Assembly (NCBI GenBank): GCA_036555035.1
Contig: DATBMB010000046.1
Span: 1-13,844 of the forward strand
Length of the DNA: 13,844 nt
Direction of reading: 5' to 3'
Source of the DNA: SG8-41 sp036555035
GTDB taxonomy: Bacteria > Pseudomonadota > Gammaproteobacteria > Burkholderiales > SG8-41
A program made the translations under genes and the position numbers. Positions 1 through 7,006 of this stretch are shown in pieces (positions within the stretch are counted from its first letter, which is position 1; each line of letters opens with the position of its first letter). Below the pieces are notes generated by a model. That model searched no databases. It had not been told where the DNA came from and was given only the letters and a program-made list of their open reading frames with translations.

Positions 1-924
1 CGGCGCGGCTGCGCTGGCCGGCGCCCGCTGAAGCGAAAGTCTGACGATCGTTCCCTTGCCGGGAAGCGACTGGATCCGCAGCCGGGCGCCGATGCGTTGC
101 GCTCGCGCCCGCAGGTTGGCGAGTCCCAGCCCCGCGGCGTGGCGGGAGGTATCGAAGCCGCGGCCATCGTCCTCGATGCGGACTTCGACTTCCCCGTTGC
201 ACGCGCGGGCGCTCAGGCGCAGGAGCCGGGCACCGGAGTGCTTGAGCGCGTTGGTGATCGCCTCGAGCACGATGCGCTGCAGGGCGAACACTGTGGAAGG
301 CTTCAGGTCGCCGACTTCGGGCAGCTCCTCCACCTCCCACACCAGGCGCACGCCGGAGGAGCGGATGATGTCGTCGAGCCGGTAACGCAGGGCCCCGAGC
401 ACGGCGGCGAGGTCGCCGTCGCGCGGCTGCAGGGCGTCGATCGCGATGCGCATCTCCTGCAGGACCTCCTGCACGCGCCGCTCGATGCTCGCGCGGTCCG
501 CGCATCCCGACTGCACGTGTTGAAGCAGCCCGACCAGGCTCGCGCCCACCCCGTCGTGCATGTCGGCGAGAATGCGCTGGCGCTCGCTCACCAGCGTCCA
601 CTCGCGCTTCGCCTCCTCGACGCGCGCGTAGGTCGCTCTGATCTCCTCGGATTTATCCGCGAGCCGGTGCTCGAGCTCGGCGTTCAGGCGCTGCAGCTCG
701 GAGGTCGCGGCCATGTAGTGCTCGATGATCGCGGCACCGGCCGCAAGCACGGTGAAGAGGACAAATGCCGCCCGCAGGACGCGTGGCGTCGTGTCCGTGA
801 AGTCCAGCAACCGCAGGATCTCCGATGCCACCAGCACCGCGAAGAGCAGCAAGGCGCCCGCCGCGGCGACCCGTGTAAGGGGCAGCGCGCGCGGGGCGTA
901 TCGAATGTGGGCTGTCAGGTTCAT
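1..924 (-). CDS. NarL-type membrane sensor histidine kinase, 3' end outside the window
   Basis: Reading leftward from the ATG at 924 gives 308 codons with no stop before the window edge, so the C-terminus is missing. Two hydrophobic segments (about residues 19-40 and 49-67) are followed by a charged helical linker (75-115). The phosphoacceptor box of the HisKA_3 class is DMHDGVG with His123. An HATPase_c domain follows: N box with Asn225 in EAITNALKH, G1 box DDGRGFD (252-258), then GLGLANLRAR. The family autophosphorylates on His and passes the phosphate to a NarL/FixJ-type response regulator, probably encoded just off the left edge. There is almost no periplasmic loop, so the signal may be membrane-borne or intracellular. 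An in-frame ATG at 960 is an alternative start; neither start has a strong ribosome binding site, and a stop at 988-990 bounds the frame. The class is firm, the signal unknown. Confidence 0.9.
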   Translation of the reverse strand, partial: MNLTAHIRYAPRALPLTRVAAAGALLLFAVLVASEILRLLDFTDTTPRVLRAAFVLFTVLAAGAAIIEHYMAATSELQRLNAELEHRLADKSEEIRATYARVEEAKREWTLVSERQRILADMHDGVGASLVGLLQHVQSGCADRASIERRVQEVLQEMRIAIDALQPRDGDLAAVLGALRYRLDDIIRSSGVRLVWEVEELPEVGDLKPSTVFALQRIVLEAITNALKHSGARLLRLSARACNGEVEVRIEDDGRGFDTSRHAAGLGLANLRARAQRIGARLRIQSLPGKGTIVRLSLQRAPASAAAP

Positions 925-1014
925 GGTTCCCGATCCGTGTCCTGCCTGGATGCCAGCCATGCTGACGGCGCCCGGGTTCCGGATCGCTTACCGGTTGGTT
1001 ACGAATGGCTTACA

Positions 1015-1031
1015 CGCGTTGCTGCAACGCG
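1015..1031. promoter_or_regulatory. 17-nt perfect dyad, candidate activator site
   Basis: CGCGTTGC-T-GCAACGCG is a perfect inverted repeat with 8-nt arms and a 1-nt centre. It lies between the divergent histidine kinase and serine/threonine kinase genes. Its centre is about 120 bp upstream of the transcription start predicted from the sigma-54 element at 1119-1135, the distance typical of upstream sites for sigma-54 activators. It could instead be an operator for the leftward kinase gene. The protein that binds it is unknown. Confidence 0.5.
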
Positions 1032-1100
1032 GAAGGCGGTGCTCACCCCGCGCACGGCGGGCCCGGTTCCACATGATGTAATAGGCACGAACTGTTGTAT

Positions 1101-1113
1101 GATCAATGCATTA
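1101..1113 (+). promoter_or_regulatory. IHF-like core site
   Basis: GATCAATGCATTA matches the IHF consensus WATCAANNNNTTR at every defined position except the first (G instead of A/T). It lies in an AT-richer patch between the dyad at 1015-1031 and the -24/-12 element, where DNA bending commonly assists sigma-54 activation. It is only a few bases from the -24 element, closer than usual, so occupancy is uncertain. Confidence 0.35.
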
Positions 1114-1118
1114 CCGCG

Positions 1119-1135
1119 CTGGCACGACGCATGCA
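1119..1135 (+). promoter_or_regulatory. Likely sigma-54 (-24/-12) promoter of the serine/threonine kinase gene
   Basis: CTGGCACGACGCATGCA matches the consensus YTGGCACGRNNNTTGCW at every defined position but one (A for the first T of TTGC). The invariant GG (1121-1122) and GC (1133-1134) are separated by exactly 10 nt. A start about 12 nt past the GC, near 1146, would leave a leader of about 20 nt that still includes the GGGAGGGGG ribosome binding site at 1151-1159. That geometry supports the call. Confidence 0.6.
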
Positions 1136-1166
1136 GAGCGCGAACGTCCCGGGAGGGGGCGCATCG

Positions 1167-2993
1167 ATGAGCGAGTCGGCCTATCCTGACGCGCTGCAAC
1201 CGCAGTATCGGCTGCACTGGTATACGATCGAGCGCGTGCTCGGGCAGGGCGGATTCGGCATCACTTATCTCGCCCGCGACACCAATCTCGACCAGCTTGT
1301 TGCCATCAAGGAATACCTGCCGGTGGAGGTTGCGACACGCCGGCCGGATTCGACCGTGCGATCCCGCAGCGACACGCAGCGCGAGCGCTACCGGTGGGGG
1401 CTCGACCGCTTCATCCAGGAGGCGCGCACGCTCGCGCGCTTCGATCATCCGAACATCGTACGCGTGCACTCCGTCTTCGAGTTCAACGGCACCGCGTACA
1501 TGGTCATGCGGTTCGAGGAGGGCGATAACCTCGCCGCGCTGCTCGAGCGGCGCGGGACGCTTCCCGAGCGCGACCTGCTGCGCATCCTGCTGCCCGTCCT
1601 CGACGGGCTCGAGCTGGTCCACAATGCCGGCTTCATCCACCGCGACATCAAGCCGGACAACATCCACATCCGAGCCGACGGCAGTCCCGTGCTCCTCGAC
1701 TTCGGATCGGCTCGCCACTCGCTCGGCAAGGCCCACACGCTGACGATCCTGGTCGCGCCCGGCTACGCCCCGTTCGAGCAGTATCACAGCAGCTCGGAAA
1801 CCCAGGGCCCGTGGACGGACATCTACGGGCTCGGCGCGACCTGCTATCGCGCGATTGCGGGAATTCCGCCCATGGACGCAATCACCCGCAGCAAGGGCAT
1901 CCTGGGCAGCACGCGCGAAGTGCTCACTCCGGCCCGCAACGTCGGCAGCGGACGCTATTCCGCCCTGCTGCTCGCCGCCATCGATCACGCGCTCGAATTC
2001 GCCGAGAAGAACCGGCCGCAGACCGTCGCCGAGTGGCGCAGGGAGCTGCTGGGAGAGACTGCCGCAGCGAGCGCGACGCCTGCTGCTGCAGGAAAGCCGG
2101 TCAGTCCGACTCCGCAGCCAGCAGCGCCTCCCGCCGCACCCGCCGGTTCGCCGTCTCCCGTGCTGCCGCAGGCTCCCGTTATTCGAAGCGCATGGTCGAG
2201 CGGCCCTATCCCGTGGGCAGTTGCTGGTGTGGCTGCAGGGGCGATCGGGATCGCGGTCTTCCTGTGGACCGGGTCTTCCGAGCGCGAGGACAGGAGGTTC
2301 AGGCAAATTCAGGAGCAGCTCGATCAGGCACAGAAGCGTCTCGCAGAGGTTGGTGACCGCGACGGCAAAGAGCGCGAAAAGGTGCTGGCGCTCCTGGCGG
2401 AGCAGCAAAAGCTCGAAAATTCGAAGCGGCGCCAGGAGGAGGAGACTCGAAAGCGTCTCGAGGAAAAGCAGCAGTTGGCCGAGGCGCGGTTGCGCAAGGA
2501 GGAAGAGGCGCGCAGGCGGCTCGAGGAAAAGCAGCGGCTGGCAGAGGCACAGTTGCGCAAGGAAGAAGCAGCGCGCAAACGGCTGGAAGAGCAGCAACGG
2601 CTGGCGGAAGCCACGCGGCGCAGGGAGGAGCAGGAGCGCGTGGCCCTGGCCAAGCCGAGCGAGCCAGCTCCCGCAGCAAGGCCCTCCCCGCAGGAGGAGC
2701 AGCTTGCAATGGGAGAGGCGGCGTTGGCGCGACGCGAGTACGACGAGGCCCTCAAGATCCTGCGACCTCTGGCGCAGGGCGGAGAGGTCCGGGCCCAGGA
2801 CAGGCTGGCCGAGATGTATGCGAACGGGTTTGGCGTGACGAGGAACTACAACCAGGCCTATATCTGGTACAGTCTGGCGGCACGGGGCGGGAGCACGACC
2901 GCGCCGGCAAGCCGCGACAAGATGGCAAGACTGTTGCAGCCCGTTGAGGTCCAGCAGGCCGACAGATTGGTCGAGAACTGGCGGGCACGCTGA
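1167..2993 (+). CDS. Transmembrane serine/threonine protein kinase with coiled coil and C-terminal Sel1-like region
   Basis: 608 residues from the ATG at 1167, chosen because GGGAGGGGG lies 7 nt upstream; an in-frame start at 1095 would overlap the promoter elements. The Hanks-type kinase domain (about 19-290) has the glycine loop GQGGFG (26-31), Lys48 in VAIKEY, the catalytic loop HRDIKPDN with Asp160, and DFG at 178-180, so it should be active. A Pro/Ala-rich linker leads to one membrane helix (about 349-367). A highly charged helical region follows (about 372-495) with three 21-residue repeats. The end (about 512-608) carries a Sel1-like repeat (YANGFGV...NYNQAYIWYSLAARGG). The expected topology is cytoplasmic kinase, single span, then periplasmic rod and Sel1 region. 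Sel1 repeats usually bind proteins, so an envelope sensing role is inferred. It is followed 51 bp later by a lipoprotein gene, probably co-transcribed. The substrate is unknown. Confidence 0.92.
   Translation: MSESAYPDALQPQYRLHWYTIERVLGQGGFGITYLARDTNLDQLVAIKEYLPVEVATRRPDSTVRSRSDTQRERYRWGLDRFIQEARTLARFDHPNIVRVHSVFEFNGTAYMVMRFEEGDNLAALLERRGTLPERDLLRILLPVLDGLELVHNAGFIHRDIKPDNIHIRADGSPVLLDFGSARHSLGKAHTLTILVAPGYAPFEQYHSSSETQGPWTDIYGLGATCYRAIAGIPPMDAITRSKGILGSTREVLTPARNVGSGRYSALLLAAIDHALEFAEKNRPQTVAEWRRELLGETAAASATPAAAGKPVSPTPQPAAPPAAPAGSPSPVLPQAPVIRSAWSSGPIPWAVAGVAAGAIGIAVFLWTGSSEREDRRFRQIQEQLDQAQKRLAEVGDRDGKEREKVLALLAEQQKLENSKRRQEEETRKRLEEKQQLAEARLRKEEEARRRLEEKQRLAEAQLRKEEAARKRLEEQQRLAEATRRREEQERVALAKPSEPAPAARPSPQEEQLAMGEAALARREYDEALKILRPLAQGGEVRAQDRLAEMYANGFGVTRNYNQAYIWYSLAARGGSTTAPASRDKMARLLQPVEVQQADRLVENWRAR
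2385..2636 (+). repeat. In-frame 63-bp tandem repeats coding for a charged helix
   Basis: Three clear 63-bp units start at 2448, 2511 and 2574. Each codes for 21 residues on the plan RKRLEEKQQLAEARLRKEEEA. A weaker fourth unit precedes them at 2385-2447, keeping L, Q, L, R and EEE at matching positions. Twenty-one residues equal three heptads, so the repeat preserves coiled-coil register. Its A- and G-rich composition differs from the flanking coding DNA. Unit number could vary between strains. Confidence 0.85.
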
Positions 2994-3044
2994 CGCCGGC
3001 GATTGAGCTGTCTGGTCCAGGAACGGGCGCTGGACGGGGGAAGG

Positions 3045-3668
3045 ATGATTGCGCAGAAGCCCTTGGGGTCAGGCAAATTGCGGCTTGCCGCGCTGTGGGC
3101 GGCGCTCGCTATGCTCATGACAGGCTGCGCGACTCAGCCGACGATCATAGACATCATCAAGGACGTAAACGCGGAGTTCAAGGCCGAGTACGAGGCTATC
3201 CTGGCGAAGGACGGAACCCGTGTCTACAAAGTGACGCGCAGCGAAGCCTACGACGCGATACGCGTCAGCATGGCGCGGCTCCGCATGACAGTCGAGTCCC
3301 AGGATCCCGTGCTTGGGTACGTCAACGTGTTTGCGGACGCACCGCTTCCGCTGAGTGCCGATGAATGGAGTGAGGCCGCCCGCGCCGATCTGCCGAAGCT
3401 CCAGGAGATTTGCCGGCGCCGTGCTTTCATTGAGTGCTTTCTCATCCGCTTCGAACCGGAAGGCCTCCAGAGCACAATTACCGGAACGGTCTTCGAGGTC
3501 AAGGGTGGAACGGCGATCTCATTTACGGCGCGCATGCGCGAGGTCGCCCCGCCCAAGTCAGGATTTCCACGCAGGGAATATCTGCCGCCGACTGCCGTCC
3601 GGATGGCGCTTGCCAAGATCTGGAGCGAAATCGAGCGGGAGTTCAAGGCGACTGTTCGCAGGCCCTGA
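3045..3668 (+). CDS. Predicted lipoprotein of unknown function
   Basis: 207 residues from the ATG at 3045, which has GGGGGAAGG just upstream; a TTG start at 3003 is possible but would add 14 residues before a good signal peptide. The N-terminus has Lys5, Lys11 and Arg13, a hydrophobic stretch (14-25) and a lipobox-like MTGC with Cys28, so a mature lipoprotein of about 180 residues is expected. The first residue after Cys is Ala, not Asp, which by the E. coli rule favours the outer membrane. The mature part is mixed helix/strand and rich in Arg and Glu, with no motif I recognise. It follows the kinase gene by 51 bp with no terminator between them, which suggests an operon and a joint envelope role. 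The stop codon directly abuts the stop of the convergent regulator gene. Codon use looks a little less GC-biased than in the neighbours. Confidence 0.82.
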   Translation: MIAQKPLGSGKLRLAALWAALAMLMTGCATQPTIIDIIKDVNAEFKAEYEAILAKDGTRVYKVTRSEAYDAIRVSMARLRMTVESQDPVLGYVNVFADAPLPLSADEWSEAARADLPKLQEICRRRAFIECFLIRFEPEGLQSTITGTVFEVKGGTAISFTARMREVAPPKSGFPRREYLPPTAVRMALAKIWSEIEREFKATVRRP

Positions 3669-6600
3669 TCAGGAGAGGAGGGCGGTGTAGACGGCCTGCG
3701 TTTCGGCTGACGGCATGACTTTGAGCCGCGTCGAGAGCGCCGTGCGCAGCCGCTCGTAGGTGGCAATGGCCTCGGCGCGCTCGCCGCGACGCTGGTAGCA
3801 CTGCATCAGGTTCCGGTAGAAGCCCTCGCAGAGCCCGTCCGCGTCGATGCACCTCAGGTAGCAGTCGATCGCGGCCTCCGGCATGCCGTTGTCCTCCCAC
3901 CAGCGTGCCACCCGGGAAACGCTTCGCAGCAACCTTCCGCGGATTTGTTCGCGACATGCGATATAGCTGGATTGCTCCGATTCGTCCGGCAGGAACGGGC
4001 CGCGGTAGAGCGTGAGCGCTTCATCGGCGAGCGCGCGCAGGAGTGGTTCCGCCCGCGCCCGCGGCTCGCGCAGCGCGCCATCGACCTCCGCCAGCAACTG
4101 CTCGAGCGCCCAGGTGTCCACCCACACCAGCTTCGGCTCGAGGCTCAGGCGCGTGTCGCGCAGGGTGAGGGCATCGTCGTCATCGAAGATCCGCCGCAGC
4201 CGGTGCAGCGTGGTGGTGAAGGACTTGTGCGCGTAGTCCGCGTCCACCCGCGGCCACAGCGCATCGGCGAGCTGCTCGCTGCGGACGTTCTGTCCCCCCA
4301 TTGCAAGGAGCACTTTGAGCAGCTCCATCGGGCGGCCCGGCCCCTTGCTCGAAAACTCGACCGGTGCGGCATCGCGCGTGAGCGTGAAGCCGCCGAGCGT
4401 GGAGACCTGGAACGGCCGGGGCCACGCCCGCACGCGCAGCGCGGATGCCGGCGGCGGCAGTTTTCGCGCGCGCACCAGCGTGCGCACGTACTCCGGCTCG
4501 ATGCTCCTGCGGAACGCGAGCGCGCAGATCTCTGCCAGGAGCTGCGGGCGGACCGCGGAGACGTAGCGCAACCCGTGCTCGCGCGCCGAGGTGAATCCGG
4601 CGCGGATCGGGCCGAGGGCGGCATCTTCATCGCGGGCCAGAAGCGCCACGCCGCCGGCGGCGAGGTCCACGGGCACGCGCAGCAGCGGGCTCTTCACCCG
4701 TTCCGCGACGGCTTGCGCGCCGCGCACCTGCGCTTCGGCCCCGCGCCGGTCACCCTCGGCGGCGAGCAGCTGGGCTGCGGCCACGCGCGCGAAGCACTCG
4801 AGCCACGGAATTCCCGTTTCCGCGGCGACGGCGATAGCGAGCTTCGCTTCCCGGGCCGCGGTCGCGGCGTCACCGTCGAGCGCCGCGAGCCAGCATTTCA
4901 GGTGGTGAATGAACGCCTGGTCGCCGCGCCGCAGGCGGGGGGCCGCGCCCTCGAGCGCGCGCAGCTCCGAGCGGGCGCCTTCGCGCTCGCCCGCGCCCAG
5001 CGCCGCCGTCATCGCGACGATGTGCAGCCATTCGTCATAGGCGTGCACGCCCTCGGATCCGGCGATGGCGAGGCCTTCGCGGGCGCCCTGCGCGGCGGCC
5101 TCGTGCGAGCCGTCCATCAGATTGCCCAGCGCGGAGGCGAACTCGATCGCAATCCGCATGTCCGCGGAATGACCGGCCGAGCGTGACCGCAGCGCCCCGC
5201 TCGCGGCCTCCGCTGCCGTGAAATCCCCGCGCAGCAGCGCCAGCATCGCGCGCGCAAGCGCGAACTCCGCGAGGACCGCGGCGGCGGCATGCGTATCGGG
5301 GCTCGCGCGCGCCACGCGCTCGGCGCGTTCGAGCCACTGGGTGAGCTTTTCATTGCCCGGATCGCGCAGCAGCAGCGCGCGGATCAGCATCGCCGCGGCC
5401 GCGGGATCGACCGCTCCTCCGCCGCTCTCGCCGCCGCCGAGCAGCCCGGCGAGCGTGACGATCCACGGATCGAGCGCGGTCAGGTCGTCGAACTCGGATA
5501 TGGTCGTGCTGACCACACCGCAGCAACTGCGCGTCATCCCGCGCGTATCGCCGGCGCGGAGAAATCCTTCATAAGCCTGCGCGAACAGGCGCCGCGCCAT
5601 CCGGGGACTGGCATGCGCGGAGCTTGCGGCGCGGGCAAGCATTAACCGCGGATCGGCTTCGAGAACCCCGGCCGGGAGCATATCGAGCCAGCCGCCCAGT
5701 GTCTCGCTGCGGCCCTGGGCGAGCATAGTGTCGGCTTCGTCGCCGGCGAGCCGCGCGATTTCGCTCCACTCCCGATTCTCCGCGAGCAGCGAGACGGCGT
5801 CCTCAAGGTGCCCCGCGCCGCGCAGCAGGGCGGCTGCGCGCTTCACCGGCTCGGCGCCCACTGCCTCGGGCAGCACGCGTGCGGCACGGTCGCGCAGGAA
5901 ATCGCGCAGCAGCGGGTGCAGCTGATAGAACCGCCCTTCGTCTCCCGGAACCTCGCGCACGAAGTAGTCGTTCTGCGACAGGTTGAGCAGGAGCCGCCCG
6001 GCGCGCTCGTCGCCGGTCAGCGCCTCGGCAACCTCCGCGGAGAGCCGCGGCAGGCAGGCGATCCGCAGCAGGAACTGCTGCGTTCTCGGCTCGAAGCGAT
6101 CGAAGGTCTCGCCGGCGAGGTAATCGAATATCGCCTTGGGCGTCGCGTCCCCGGGAAGCTCCGCAATGTTCCCGGAGACCTTCGCGTGCTCGAGCATCAG
6201 CACCAGGCCGGCGGCCCAGCCCTGCGTGCGCTCCTCAAGCTTCGCCACCGCTTCCGGCGAGAGCGACTGGCCGCGCAGGTTCGCGATGTCGGCAATTTCC
6301 TCTGGTCCGATTCGCAGGTCCTCCCAGCCGAGGTGGACCATTGCGCCGGAAAGTCGCATGCGCGCAAGCGCGGGCGGCGGGTCGGTCCGGCTGACGATCA
6401 TCACGCAACATTGGCCCGGCACCTGGGTGAGTCCCGCCTCGAGCGCGGCGTGCAGGGGGCTGTTGGTGGAGACCTCATGGAGGTTATCCAGCACCAGGAC
6501 GGCGGGCGACTTGGCGTGCCGGAACAGCTGGCGGAAGAAGTTCCGCGCGAACGCCGCGATGTCGCCGGAAATCTGGGGCGTGAACGCGGGGAGCTCGCGC

Positions 6601-6890
6601 GAGCGCGCCTCGTCGAGCCGGCGCGCCGCGTGGCCCAGGTAGTGGAAAAAGGTGGCGACGTCGGCGTCGTCGGGATCGAGCTGGTACCAGATGCAGGCGA
6701 GGTTGCGCGCCTCGACGTAGCTCGCAGCGAGCGTGCTCTTGCCGGCGCCGGGTGGGCCCGAGATCCAGATGACGGTGCGCCCGGGCGTGCCGTCCATCCG
6801 CGCGAACAGCCGCTCGCGCCGCACCGCGCTGCCGATGACAGGACGGGTCGTCTTGGCGAACGCGACACCGCGCTGGCGCGCCTGTGCCAT
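3669..6890 (-). CDS. STAND-ATPase transcriptional regulator with winged helix and BTAD domain
   Basis: 1073 residues from the ATG at 6890, which has GTGGAGA about 7 nt upstream; the longer reading from TTG at 6926 runs into the palindrome and is unlikely. The N-terminal NTPase resembles MalT/STAND proteins: Walker A GPPGAGKST (45-53) and Walker B VLVLDN with Asp135. A long helical, Ala/Leu/Arg-rich section (about 330-820) is probably TPR-like. From about 827 there is an OmpR/SARP-type winged helix (VSTLGGFTL; ELLKVLLAMGG; LADALWP), then a BTAD domain to the C-terminus (DEALTLYRGPFLPDE; CYQRRGERAEAIATYERL). The family uses ATP-dependent self-assembly triggered by a ligand bound to the helical section. 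It is divergent from fadE across 116 bp, which makes the fatty-acid cluster its likely target. That link and any acyl-CoA-like ligand are inferences. Confidence 0.9.
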   Translation of the reverse strand: MAQARQRGVAFAKTTRPVIGSAVRRERLFARMDGTPGRTVIWISGPPGAGKSTLAASYVEARNLACIWYQLDPDDADVATFFHYLGHAARRLDEARSRELPAFTPQISGDIAAFARNFFRQLFRHAKSPAVLVLDNLHEVSTNSPLHAALEAGLTQVPGQCCVMIVSRTDPPPALARMRLSGAMVHLGWEDLRIGPEEIADIANLRGQSLSPEAVAKLEERTQGWAAGLVLMLEHAKVSGNIAELPGDATPKAIFDYLAGETFDRFEPRTQQFLLRIACLPRLSAEVAEALTGDERAGRLLLNLSQNDYFVREVPGDEGRFYQLHPLLRDFLRDRAARVLPEAVGAEPVKRAAALLRGAGHLEDAVSLLAENREWSEIARLAGDEADTMLAQGRSETLGGWLDMLPAGVLEADPRLMLARAASSAHASPRMARRLFAQAYEGFLRAGDTRGMTRSCCGVVSTTISEFDDLTALDPWIVTLAGLLGGGESGGGAVDPAAAAMLIRALLLRDPGNEKLTQWLERAERVARASPDTHAAAAVLAEFALARAMLALLRGDFTAAEAASGALRSRSAGHSADMRIAIEFASALGNLMDGSHEAAAQGAREGLAIAGSEGVHAYDEWLHIVAMTAALGAGEREGARSELRALEGAAPRLRRGDQAFIHHLKCWLAALDGDAATAAREAKLAIAVAAETGIPWLECFARVAAAQLLAAEGDRRGAEAQVRGAQAVAERVKSPLLRVPVDLAAGGVALLARDEDAALGPIRAGFTSAREHGLRYVSAVRPQLLAEICALAFRRSIEPEYVRTLVRARKLPPPASALRVRAWPRPFQVSTLGGFTLTRDAAPVEFSSKGPGRPMELLKVLLAMGGQNVRSEQLADALWPRVDADYAHKSFTTTLHRLRRIFDDDDALTLRDTRLSLEPKLVWVDTWALEQLLAEVDGALREPRARAEPLLRALADEALTLYRGPFLPDESEQSSYIACREQIRGRLLRSVSRVARWWEDNGMPEAAIDCYLRCIDADGLCEGFYRNLMQCYQRRGERAEAIATYERLRTALSTRLKVMPSAETQAVYTALLS

Positions 6891-6924
6891 CCCGTTTCTC
6901 CACTCCCCGAATTCATCTTCGCAC

Positions 6925-6969
6925 AAAAGCGGGGACGCACACCATTAAAAGGTGTGCGTCCCCTTTTTT
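6925..6969. repeat. REP-like perfect palindrome with terminator-like T tract
   Basis: GGGGACGCACACC (6931-6943) and GGTGTGCGTCCCC (6951-6963) form a perfect 13-bp stem around the 7-nt loop ATTAAAA. An A tract (6925-6928) and six T (6964-6969) flank it. On the plus strand this has the shape of an intrinsic terminator, but no plus-strand gene ends just before it. It occupies over a third of the gap between the divergent regulator and fadE genes. Its form recalls the dispersed REP-type palindromes of proteobacterial genomes. It may also act as a two-way transcription barrier. No clear -35/-10 pair is visible for fadE; TATGCT at 6976-6981 is a weak -10 candidate. Confidence 0.7.
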
Positions 6970-7006
6970 CCAGTGTATGCTGGCGCGACAAGTACGGGGG
7001 GCGTTG

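Noticed and set aside
1098..1103. TATGAT as a sigma-70 -10 for the serine/threonine kinase gene
   Set aside because: No acceptable -35 at 16-18 nt upstream; the sigma-54 element just downstream matches its consensus far better. A second promoter is not excluded.
97..1170. Long plus-strand reading frame (357 codons)
   Set aside because: It is antisense to the histidine kinase, whose HisKA_3 and ATPase motifs are clear on the minus strand; its own translation has no recognisable motif and runs through the promoter region.
999..2597. Long minus-strand frame (532 codons) opposite the serine/threonine kinase
   Set aside because: Open only because of high GC3 in the real gene; low-complexity Arg/Leu content and no family motifs.
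6891..6926. TTG start at 6926 for the STAND-BTAD regulator
   Set aside because: No ribosome binding site and it falls in the palindrome flank; ATG 6890 has a good site and gives the expected N-terminus.
6931..6969. Ordinary intrinsic terminator of a plus-strand gene
   Set aside because: The shape fits, but no plus-strand gene lies immediately upstream; the preceding gene is on the minus strand and starts there.
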